The position numbers and the translations under genes were made by a program. Shown one piece after another: positions 13,101 through 21,296 of a stretch of DNA of 30,692 nt (positions are counted from its first letter, which is position 1; every line of letters begins with the position of its first letter). Origin of the DNA: Ettlia oleoabundans (lineage: Eukaryota; Chlorophyta; Chlorophyceae; Chlamydomonadales); NCBI GenBank assembly GCA_019693395.1, contig JAAMXP010000902.1:1-30692 (forward strand), in the 5' to 3' direction. The notes beneath the pieces are model-generated. The model was given only the letters and a program-made list of their open reading frames with translations, did not search any database and was not told the DNA's origin.

Positions 13101-14146
13101 CAGCAGGTGCAGCCGGCAGCTGTTGAGCAGCTGCTGCCGTCTCCGGCACAGCCGTAGCATTGCCACCCTGCGCTGCCGCGGCGGCGGCGGCTGCTGCCTC
13201 CTCTTGTTCCTTCTTCAGCTGTACCGCAGCAATGGCAGCTATCTCTGCATCCTTCTCTTTACGACGCCGATGGGTGAACCAGGTCTGCACAGCATCGCAC
13301 GACACGGCGCTCCTCATATTCACAGCACGTCAATAACAACTGCGGGTCAATCCTAGAATTGCATGAGGCCACAAACAGTAAGCATCTCAAAACCTGCACC
13401 CCAATCATTGTAGTTATGGCAACATGGTGACGTTCGTGCCAGCTCCCTGGGACGTCCCCAATGCCCATGTGGGCTACTCACCCCCACTTGCTGCGCTGTC
13501 AGGCCTATCCTCTCGCCCAGCACCCGCTTCATCTCCTCTGTGGGGTACTGGTTCACTGCAGCCACAGCGGGCAGGGAAGGAGGGGGTCAACAGCAGTCAC
13601 GTGTCGACATTCTGTTTGCGTTTGAGAGGAATGTGCAATGGATAGGTATGGTGGGTGATGTCAAAAGCACCAAGCACTTATAAGGTAGAAGGCAGAGCCA
13701 ATGGGGCCACATGAGGACAAACAACGTGTAACTGGGGGGGGGTGGGGTGGGGGCGGGGGCTGACGGTTCGGTGCGGTAACGACAGTTGCAGACAGCCAAC
13801 AGCCTACCGCAACGGCATGCAGCAGCAAACTTTTTGCCACACACTCACTTGCAAACGCAGCTTCAAGCGCCTCCTTTTGAAAAACCGTTTTCTTCTGTTG
13901 AGCCGGTTTCTTCCCGCTGCTTCCAGGAGTAGCGCCTGCGGGAGTCACCGCTGCAGCAGCAGCTGCTGCTGGATCAATTGGGGAGGAAGGAGTGGCAGCG
14001 CTGGCGGCACCAGTAGCAGCTGCTGGCGGTGGGGTGCCGCCTCTGCTGCCATTAATGGTAGAAGCAGGCTCTTGTTGGGAGACATTGGCAGCTGGTACTT
14101 CCGCTGACGGTTCAGGTGCTGTTGGCGGTGCACCTTGGTCCGCCAT
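1196..14146 (-). CDS. RLT: RINGLET-like homeobox-DDT domain chromatin protein (31 exons, 1,878 aa)
   Basis: In plants, RLT proteins are nuclear partners of ISWI-type remodellers. Domains in order: homeodomain at about residues 80-137 (helix 3 read as QQVGTWFTHRRRKEKD); Ala/Pro-rich linker to about 385; a GPPLGYEFDEIP motif near 420; charged Lys/Glu coiled coil at about 480-635; DDT domain at about 698-753 (TAWSFLHSFGEML, then VADVHITLLRLVQADM); a GFDVDSWRAHLNTLTWPEVA motif near 790-815; HARE-HTH at about 855-930 (starting GTVKAAAWQVLAEA, with RDLRSSKTPEAS); a WHIM1-like motif (EPWLEALQHADYDGLS) near 1065-1105; LESLGMDRRYNKYL near 1310; a WSD/WHIM-like segment (SLEQLRTLLGEFEAAI) near 1530; an RG-rich tract near 1735-1770; and an acidic C-terminus. 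The domain order and the 1.9 kb-residue scale fit plant RLT1/RLT2. The ATG at 14144-14146 was chosen for its context (G at -3, G at +4) and because an AG acceptor lies just upstream at 14183-14184. All 31 exons are phase-consistent and total 5,637 bases. Confidence 0.93.
1583..1606. repeat. (AGC)8 trinucleotide repeat in an RLT intron
   Basis: Eight perfect AGC units lie within the intron between exons 1869-1779 and 1555-1490, so this repeat is not translated in the spliced model. Coding CAG-type repeats occur elsewhere in the same gene, giving Gln runs near 5808-5830 and 7174-7192. Confidence 0.9.
7185..7406 (-). repeat. two-copy 111-bp coding tandem repeat (37 aa) in the RLT-like gene
   Basis: The stretch repeats with a period of 111 bases; for example GCCCCTCCTG occurs at 7191 and again at 7302. 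Each unit encodes a segment containing PQLLSPGGSKIVVVKEEQQ, with only a few substitutions between copies (GGANQQ versus GGLNTQ). The period is an exact multiple of three, so the frame is kept. The repeat lies directly after the HARE-HTH domain and before a Gln run and a Glu/Asp run. The near-identity points to a recent duplication. Confidence 0.93.
10807..10844. repeat. 20-bp tandem duplication in an RLT intron
   Basis: The unit CTCCAAACCACCATACCCCA at 10807-10826 is followed directly by a second, 18-base copy. It lies in the intron between exons 10995-10870 and 10697-10632 and probably has no coding role. Confidence 0.85.
11152..11156. other. assembly gap (5 N)
   Basis: A run of five N bases lies inside the RLT intron between exons 11349-11228 and 10995-10870, directly beside a minisatellite. 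The true gap length is unknown; because it is intronic it should not break the reading frame. Confidence 0.97.
11157..11222. repeat. 13-bp minisatellite followed by a (CA)10 microsatellite
   Basis: Three copies of CTCCCAATCCACC (11157-11195) and a partial fourth are followed by a CA dinucleotide run at 11203-11222. The array abuts the N gap, so the true copy number may be larger. On the minus (sense) strand the CA run reads GT and lies just inside the donor site at 11226-11227. Confidence 0.9.
13734..13759 (+). repeat. G-run cluster (potential G-quadruplex)
   Basis: Four G runs of at least four bases, separated by single T, T and C bases, occur on the plus strand in intron 1 of the RLT-like gene. 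The plus strand is the template for that gene, so the transcript carries the C-rich version and any G-quadruplex would form in the DNA template. Confidence 0.6.
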
Positions 14147-14182
14147 CACAATGTCTCGCGCAGCCGGCGGCGCTGCCGCGTC

Positions 14183-15250
14183 TGCAGCGAACACGTCAGG
14201 CAGGAGCGGTGAGGTGCCAAAGTGTGCGCCCAGTCAGCAGGCAACCAAAAACAAGCCCAGCAGCTTACTCCAGTGCTGCCCTGGGACACGTGGCTGGAAA
14301 TGCAAGTGTAGCATTCTGAGCACGCGGGGGCATTGATATGAAACAACCGCCTATGGCAGGCCCATTCTGGCACACTCGCCCTTCGCAACGCACCGGCGGT
14401 GCAACGAAGGCGGCACGCAGCCTGCCATTGATCAAGCGACGCTTCCCCACCCCTGTACACAGCCCTGCAGCCTCTGCACAGCTTGACCCTCACCAGGCGG
14501 CCCATTGGCGGCGTTTGAAGGTCCGTTGGCTTCCATGGGCGGCCTCTAAACGGGCATCGCCGCCAGGCTTAAAACACGCCCAAAGAGCAAGGGATGTGAC
14601 AACGACGCTTCACTTGACTGTCACCGGCTGAGCCTTGATCTATATGCAACCTGACCACTCCAAAACGCTGGCTCTGGACACCACGCTCGGCGGGGCGATG
14701 ATCGCTACACAGCTGGGGCGAGCCAGCCAGGCGTCCAAAAGTGCCACACTGGGTGTGCAATGCGAAACAGCAGCGGCGGGGACGAAAACAAAGGCATCAG
14801 GCTCCTCCCCTCCGTTTCAGCTATCCACCTCCGTTGGTGCGCAGCTGCATGCGGCAGAGGCAGGGGGCCGGACCAAATTTCGCTCCCATGCTGGCAACTG
14901 CTGTCTGTGGCATCTCCCCGCTTCATTGCTGTGGCGTTCTGTTAAGTTTCAGCTGCATTCTGCGGCTGGGGAACCCAGGGAGCCTCCAGCCTGCAAGCAA
15001 ACGCGCTGCTTGGCATGGGTCACCTTCGAACATGCCGTGGGACAAGAACACCGTTGTCAGTGCGATCCAGAGCCACATTTGAGGCAGGTTACACGACTAT
15101 CGCGCAGCAATGGTCGGCAGGCGGGCTGGGAACAAGGGAACCCCCGCCACAGCGCACCCAGTGCTCCTTTCGCTGCCGCCGCTGCACAACCGAGTGGAAC
15201 ACGTCCTTGCTCACGTTTGGCAGTTTTGTCCCGCACGTTACTCAAAACCT
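14183..15250. other. intergenic stretch with no supported gene
   Basis: This 1.1 kb lies between the 5' end of the RLT-like gene and the 3' end of the acyltransferase, and presumably holds the RLT-like promoter and any 5' UTR exons. A plus-strand frame is open from 14635 to 15288 and others overlap it, but none shows a recognisable domain, and composition bias can account for open frames of this length. On the minus strand an ATG at 15078 begins a short hydrophobic peptide (MWLWIALTTVFLSHGMFE). I do not call a gene. Confidence 0.5.
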
Positions 15251-15266
15251 TCTTCGAATTGTTGAA

Positions 15267-15271
15267 TTACA
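15267..15271 (-). terminator. putative polyadenylation signal (TGTAA on minus strand) of the acyltransferase gene
   Basis: TTACA on the plus strand lies about 285 bases beyond the acyltransferase stop codon at 15555-15557 and is the first minus-strand TGTAA I found past the stop. Confidence 0.5.
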
Positions 15272-15554
15272 TGTTGCTCCAAGCCTAGGAAGCAATACGC
15301 TGTGCTGCCGTGCATGTCCGTGGCCAAGGAAGAAAGCGCAAGCTGTGCGCATACCGGCGTTTGGTGGTGCTCACGTAGTGCACCACACCGGTTCCAAGGC
15401 CAAGTCAAGCCATGTTTTTTACGTCAGCCTACGACCGCCATCACTAAACCAAGCAGCATAATAAAAACATCCAGCAGGGTCGTGATATGAACGGGACCAT
15501 GGAAGGGGCGGTCACCTCCCTGCCTGACCACACCGCTGACTCCCGCCTCAGCTC

Positions 15555-17913
15555 CTAGTCCTCATGGTTACTGCCGTTGTCCCCTGCCGTAGCAGCGCCA
15601 GCAACGCCGCTTCTGCTGCGCCGCACAGGTGGCGGCAGAAAGGCTGCCGCTATAAGCGAGGCCGCCACATACAACGCGAGGCCTGCTACAAGGTACTGCC
15701 CTGCAGGCAGCCGAGCCGCAAGCGACGCCAACAATCGCAGTGTATAGCGCCCGCCTACCACCAGCACCGCTGTCCAAATTGCGAGCGCTGCAGTCTGCTT
15801 GGCAAGCGTGCCAGGACTATACTCGCCATTGGGTGCAGATGGCTCGGGAAGCTGAGGGAGGCCTGCGAGTGGGGCTGGAATATGGAGGTTCACCAGACGC
15901 CAGTCAGATGCACAAGAGTCAACGCAAGCTGCCATTAAGGCACAGGAAGCGTGTAACAAAGACAAAGCACCATCCTGGGTAGAGCAGCAGGGGCTTGATC
16001 TGGGTGAGGCATTGCCACGCGCAAGCACGGTTGCAGAACTTTGTGCCACTCTGGCTTTCTTGGGGCAAGCCCACACACCATGGCGTGGCGCCGCGTGCAC
16101 CGCTTCCCACTGCGTGTCCCACAAGCTCTGCACTGCCGCCATGAAGGCATCAAAGTCGTCAAATCGGGAGCTCTCCAGCACCTCTGCAGCAAGAGCAGCC
16201 CACTGCAGGTTACCCCGGGAAGTTATAGCAGGGGCTGGCAGGGCACGCAGTCAGTCAACATAGCAGAAGCAATGGCAGTTGGCAGGAGCAGCGCATTGCA
16301 GCTGACCCCAGGTCTGGGCACTGCGGATGAGTGGCAAGTACTCGCGCATAGCACAGCATAGAAGTGGCAGGTTGGCATGGCTGCTCGGCACAAGCAGCCC
16401 AGCTGCTGACTAAGCAGTGACTGGCAAGTGGGCGCACACATACTCGCCTTCCACCAGCAAGCCAGCCACAACTTGCGGCGTTGTGTGACCAAGCATCAGT
16501 GGCCAGCTACTCACTTCACTCACCCGAGCAGCCTGTGACCAGCGTGCGGCCAAAGTGCACCCACATGCGGCGCTCATTCAAAATCTCCTCCTTGTAGGCA
16601 GTCACCACAACCTGCAGTGCATGCTTGATTTGTAGTTTTTGGTTGTTACCGGAGGAGGTGTAGTTGCGGCAACCGGTCCTGTTGTGATGTTACAGCACCA
16701 CTAAGACATTATCAAGCAGCATATGCTCATGTAAGAAGTGCAAGGGCTTGGTTTGCTGCCCATCCACCCAGAGTCGGCCGTTGTGGAAAGCATACCGCAA
16801 CCGATGTTGCAGGCCAATTGCGAAGGTTCAGGATACCACAGGCGCTGAAATCAAGCAGGCAAGCAGTCAGCCCTGCCATGGCTTGCCTGTATGGGTAAGC
16901 GGCGGGTGAAGGCGTAACGCAGCATCCCGCGTTTCAGGGGTAGCGAGGCGGTATGCTGGCTGCGGGTGCCCTCCGGGTAAACGAGCAGGGAGTTCTGCGG
17001 ACCGCGTGTCAGCTGGCTGTCTAGCCATCGGTTGAATTTCTCGGTGTCCTTGATGCCGCGGCGGTTGAACAGCAGGATGGAGCGCAGGGCCAGCAGGCAG
17101 GAGGTGAAGGCCGGGAATGCCATGCCCACCTCTCGCCTGGAGGGAGGGAGGAGGATCCAATTTAACAGGTCAGCACACCCTAGGATGCCAGGATAACGTG
17201 GCCTTGGTTGCTAAATGTTCAAAAACAACCAGGGAGATGACTGTTGCGCTAGAGACAGGCAGGCTGCGAGCAATGTGGCATCTACAATCAGGGGGGGGGT
17301 GGACCAGGCTCACCTGCTAAGCGGTACTGCCCTGCAACCAACGACGTACATGTCAACGAAAAAATCCGCCCAGCCTCTGTGGTTAGCCTGTGCAATTGGA
17401 AACGTTGCAACAAAGGGCTGAGCACTGGGCGTGGCTTACTGGAGAACCTGTCAACCTGCCGGTAATCCATACCCCATGCTTGTCCCGAACACCAGCAAAC
17501 AAAACTCACCAGATACATGCACTTGCCGCGATACACCTCATTGCCTCCAAACTTCAAGACCCGATACTTAAATGCCCACTTCAAGAACCGAACCCTGCAG
17601 AGGCCAAGGCCATGAAGCCAGACCAGTGGGGCGGTAGGGGCAGAGGCCACACACCTACAGCGGATGGCGCAGGCAGCTAATGGCGCCCTACGTAACATGG
17701 TAAGCAGCAGGTTTCACAAAAGACATGTTGCAGCAGGACCGAAGCTATTGTCAGAACCATGGGAACTCACGCGCCCAACACATCGTTCCGGCTGGGCTGC
17801 AGCTGCCAGAACTTGATGAAGCCCGTTATTGCTGCCAATTGAAAACACCAGAACATTAGCCCTACGCCAAACAAGTAGCTGGGCAGCGCCAGCAAGCCAC
17901 GTAGCGAAACCAT
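15555..17913 (-). CDS. membrane glycerolipid acyltransferase (PlsC/LPAAT family), 350 aa
   Basis: Likely transfers an acyl group from acyl-CoA to a lysophospholipid or glycerol phosphate at a membrane; the substrate cannot be read from sequence. Exons: 17913-17771, 17594-17510, 17387-17314, 17136-16887, 16611-16524, 16183-16079, 15862-15555; phases agree and the total is 1,053 bases. An N-terminal hydrophobic segment (residues 1-40) precedes the NHX4D catalytic motif, NHRGWAD at 78-84. The EGTR motif (VYPEGTRS) is at 153-160, followed by SLPLKRGMLRYAFTRRLPIQ, as in protist lysophosphatidate acyltransferase-like proteins. Two C-terminal hydrophobic segments lie at about 270-295 and 301-323. 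The intron after exon 4 starts with GC rather than GT. The ATG at 17913 has A at -3 and G at +4; an upstream in-frame extension exists but looks like leader sequence. Confidence 0.88.
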
Positions 17914-18657
17914 CGTGGCCAAAGTGATAGCGATGCGTGTGAGCAGGTGCAAGAAGGTCAATTCGAACGCATGTAGCGGCAATGGGACAATGGCTGTGAA
18001 TCTGGCCCAGCCTGCTATGCCTGCTGTGACGGTCGTGTGGCGGCATGCTTCTGAGATACATGCAGGAGTGTAGGGGCGCAGCCCAGGGCGGAATGTCCTT
18101 TTTAAGCTTCGGTGAGTGTGGCATGCTTCTGCAGCCCTGCAATCGGTGCAAGCAAATAATATGCGGAGAGCTCCTGGCGGCCCGTTTGCGGTGATAACGA
18201 AGCCACATGGCCCGACTGCTGCACGCCTGCCTGTGAAGCATTGCGCCACTTTGCTTTGTTACCAATATCGCGCTCATCGTGGTCCAACCCATATCTCAAG
18301 GAATCGTGTGTCAGTGGCACTAGCTTTAACAGCGCCAGACGGGCGTGTGGCCGGGCGGGGGATGCCGCTATGCCCTGCTGCGCCCTTGCGAACGTGCTCG
18401 CGAGCGAGCGTCTGATTTTTTCTTCAGCACATCATCGAACTATCAAACCCCGGGGGCCCTCCCTTAGCAGCGGCTTGGAAGACAAGAACCGCTGCCCTCC
18501 GCTCTTCTTTGAGCTGAATCCGGCACTGCTATCACGCACGGCATTCCGCGGGCCTTCGTCAGTGTTTGCACGTTGAGCTGTGCCGTGTTACCTACCGCTG
18601 CTCACGGTCACCCGCCACACTACCGCCCACCGTGTCGCCAGACCGCTCAAGTGCGGC
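17914..18657. promoter_or_regulatory. divergent intergenic region between the acyltransferase and cyclin C genes
   Basis: About 740 bases separate the two start codons, which point away from each other, so the region must hold both promoters and both 5' UTRs. I see no convincing TATA box, tRNA or protein-coding exon in it. Whether the promoter is shared cannot be told from sequence alone. Confidence 0.5.
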
Positions 18658-20982
18658 ATGGCCGCTAACTTCTGGACGTCACCCCAAGCGTGAGCGGTTA
18701 CTGCAGCGGGTGTACGTCTGGACAATCACACATGGGATGGCGCCTTACCAGTCCCTTGTTTGTCCCTGATCTCAGCAGTGTGTTGCAGTGCTGGCAGCAC
18801 TGGATGGGAAAGTTGGCCACAGGTTCGACTTGGTTGGCTCTAAACAGAGAGTGAGACGTGCTCGGGCTGGCCATCCTAACTGGCTGCAGGAGGGCACTGG
18901 TGGGACGGGAGCAGCTGCGGCAGGCGCACGCCGCCGACAAGGCAGCGGGGCTCAGCGAGCGGCAGATTGCCGACCTGCACACCCACTTCGTAGAATGTGT
19001 GCATGGCTGACTTTGTTGTGATCCCTGATTTGCACTCAAGTTGTTGTGAGAGCCCTTGTTGCCCTGCTTCCTTCCTCACGGCCACGATCAACTGTCCAAG
19101 TTCTGGCCCCTGTCCAGCCTCTCCCCATCCCTCCAACTTACCGTGCCTGCCTGCCTGCCTGCCTGCTTCTTGTGCCTGTCCCTCCTGCAGATATGCAGCG
19201 GTTGGCACGCTGCACGTTAGTAGACGGTGAGATGCTGCTGCAGCAGCGGGTTGTGGGCACAGCTGCCATCTACTGGCGCAAGTTCTACCTGAAAAACAAC
19301 TTTGCCATGGCTGACCCCCGGTTAATGGCCCCCGCCTGCCTCTTCCTGGCGGCCAAGGCAGGTGAATTCGGTTCACGATTGCATCTACTGCTCTGTATGT
19401 TGGCCAACACCGCTTACACCTGGCGTGGTCACACCATCCTCCCCCCGCTCGGTTAAGCGGTCTAGCACCTCTTTGTCTTCCGCTGTTGGACCTTCCATTC
19501 TCGTTGCCCCTCGTCCAGTATCTTGTTAAAAATGGCTGGCATGTGCCAGTCTGCCACCACACAAACACGAATGTAGCCCATGTCTTTGCTGTCTGCAGAG
19601 GAGACCCCAATGCACTCCAAGCTCTTGCTTCACTACGCGCGGCGGCTGAGTGTCAAGCTGGGTGCATTGCCGCCGCCTGACCTGCCGCAGCTGGTGGCAA
19701 CCGAGGCGCTGCTGCTGGTGAGTTGCAAACACCATGTGGTTTGCAGTGATGAGTAGCTGTAGGTGTTCTCATTGTCGTTGAAAGGCATGCACTTCGAGCC
19801 GGAGCCTGCCACTACATGTTGTAATTCGTCAGCACAGCCTGCTCGTTTCCACAGCATTTGGCATTGGACCATAGCTGACCTCAGGTCTGCACGCTGCTTT
19901 CCTTGTAGCAGCCTAGGGTCCGCTTTGCCTAGCATGCCCAACCCTGGCCTGGCATCGCGGGTAACATTGTAACCTGCAATCACATGTGTCTCAACACAAT
20001 GCATAAAACAGCCTGCCCTCTTCTAGCATTGCAGGAGCAGCTGGACGGCGATCTGCTTGTGTTCAGCCCCTACCCCTCCCTCTCCAAGTTCTTGAAAGAC
20101 TCTCAGCTCAGCTGCAGCCAGAAAACCTGCGAGGCGGCCTGGTGCGCCTGCTCAGCTTCCTGCAGGGTTTGGCTTGCCCAGCCAGGGCCTAGCTGCAGTC
20201 TGCTGCGATATCTTGCCTGCTCAGCTGCAGCTTTGCTGTATCCGAGCCACACCTTAGCTTTCTTGCAGAAGAAGCCTGTTGTGCGATATGTCCCCTTGAG
20301 ACTCCTGACCCTCCCTGCCACCTACGCCATTCCCTACTCTCCCACTCTCACTGCCACCCAGCTGCTGCCATTGCCCTGCTGCAGGTCAATCCTTGGAGAT
20401 AGCTATCGCACTGCACTGCACCTGGTGCACCCGCCACACATTATTGCCTTGGGAGCGCTGTGCTTGGCAGCTGTCATCACACAGTTTGACCTTAGGGCCT
20501 GGCTGCAGGGCCTTGATGTCAACTTTGAAAAGGTGGGTAGCTTTGCTTGATCCATGTGCAATGTGAAGAGGTTTGAGGGGTGGCGACTTTGGTGAATCAG
20601 GGATGCTTAGTTTGCATGAAGGTTGGCAGGCAGGGTATCGTAATGCATGATGGCAGACTGAGAAACCTGAGGTGGTCGTGAGACCCCAATGTTGGTGTGA
20701 ATCGCAATCTCATGTTTGTATATTGCCGTGAAATCCTCGCTACAGGTCCACGAGGTTGGGGGCCACATGCTTTCGTTTTACGAACATCATGCCACACCAA
20801 TCAGTGCAACAGTGGCGCAGCAGTACTTGGACCTGTTGGGGTTGCCGCCAATGCCACCTCCAACGCAGCAAACAGCTGCGCAAGGGCAGCAGTCGCAGCA
20901 ACGCACTGTTCCGCAGCAGCAAGACACACAGCCACAACAGGTCAAGCAGGTGACAAAGCAGCTAAAAGAGACAAAGCGATAA
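18658..20982 (+). CDS. CYCC1: cyclin C, Mediator kinase-module cyclin (7 exons, 306 aa)
   Basis: Cyclin C pairs with CDK8 in the Mediator kinase module in the nucleus. Exons: 18658-18689, 18890-18996, 19191-19361, 19599-19717, 20035-20141, 20385-20532, 20746-20982; all junctions are GT-AG and phase-consistent. The protein starts MAANFWTSPQ, the classic cyclin C N-terminus. Cyclin box 1 contains VVGTAAIYWRKFYLKN and DPRLMAPACLFLAAKAEET; Lys102 and Glu139 sit where the CDK-contact Lys and Glu of cyclin boxes lie. Cyclin box 2 has SPYPSLSKFLKDS, SILGDSYRTALHLVHPPHII and LQGLDVNFEKVHEVGGHML. After the fold comes a Gln-rich tail of about 50 residues (PPMPPPTQQTAAQGQQSQQ), longer than in typical cyclin C. 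Identity is very likely; the exon 2/3 junction is the least certain because the N-terminal helix is poorly conserved. Confidence 0.93.
19145..19168 (+). repeat. TGCC tetranucleotide repeat in cyclin C intron 2
   Basis: A run of about six TGCC/GCCT units lies in the pyrimidine-rich stretch upstream of the acceptor at 19189-19190. It may serve as part of the polypyrimidine tract. Confidence 0.6.
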
Positions 20983-21296
20983 CATACATTGGATGCCAAA
21001 TCTTGAGTTGGTTTGCTTTGTTGCTGGCATTGTAATAACAAGCTCTGGCCCACCGCGTTGTTTGGTGCTGCGCATGCTTGCTGTCAGACAGCAAAAAAAG
21101 ACATCAAGTTTACCGACGCTTGGCGTGTAGTACTCTTCAACTGACGGCATGTTTTAGCTTATCTGGAAAAGGCCCCACCCAATCAGCAGCTCACAACTGC
21201 AGGGTGGTTGTCCTACAGGCGGCGCGGGCGCAACAGACGCAGCACTCATAGCAGGAGTTTCTAGTCGCAAGATCCGGCATATTCAGTCAACCGTTC
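20983..21296 (+). other. cyclin C 3' UTR and upstream region of the patatin-like gene
   Basis: About 310 bases between two genes in the same direction. The cyclin C polyadenylation signal is at 21031-21035. The remaining 260 bases must hold the promoter and 5' UTR of the next gene; no other feature is seen. Confidence 0.5.
21031..21035 (+). terminator. polyadenylation signal (TGTAA) of cyclin C
   Basis: TGTAA occurs 49 bases after the cyclin C stop codon, a normal distance for a chlorophyte 3' UTR, although a short one. Confidence 0.6.

Larger units (their letters stand above)
1196..14146 (-). other. exon map of the RLT-like gene
   Basis: Exons in transcription order: 14146-13849, 13555-13482, 13284-12445, 12153-12057, 11685-11578, 11349-11228, 10995-10870, 10697-10632, 10466-10393, 10093-9950, 9611-9398, 9139-9043, 8747-8639, 8408-8239, 7998-7825, 7583-7144, 6942-6861, 6555-6474, 6243-6177, 5888-5439, 5348-5261, 5065-4748, 4538-4285, 4071-3946, 3622-3538, 3313-2951, 2655-2472, 2258-2093, 1869-1779, 1555-1490, 1257-1196. 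All donors are GT except the one after 10697-10632, which is GC (GCAAG). The homeodomain is split over exons 1-3, the DDT core over exons 11-12 and the HARE-HTH over exons 15-16. The last three exons are the least constrained by homology; they are supported by phase agreement and by their acidic Asp/Glu/Ser coding. Confidence 0.85.

Noticed and set aside
11950..13323. 457-residue minus-strand open frame as a single exon
   Set aside because: It reads through an intron (12154-12444): the frame is interrupted by good donor (CTTG|GTGGGT) and acceptor (TTCAG|GAG) sites, and the intervening Cys/His/Arg-rich stretch lacks RLT similarity.
12376..13356. 326-residue plus-strand open frame, rich in Cys, Ser and Arg, with an overlapping 237-residue Ala/Gly frame
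   Set aside because: Both are antisense shadows of the Ala/Pro-rich RLT exon 13284-12445. GCN-rich coding leaves the opposite strand open in several frames, and neither has a motif or splice context of its own.
14741..15082. Frame ending MPWDKNTVVSAIQSHI as a possible small gene
   Set aside because: It is the reverse complement of the hydrophobic minus-strand peptide, with no donor before its stop and no recognisable family.
14635..15288. 217-residue plus-strand open frame between the RLT-like and acyltransferase genes
   Set aside because: No domain, no conserved motif and mixed composition. It overlaps other open frames and the acyltransferase 3' UTR, so it is more likely chance.
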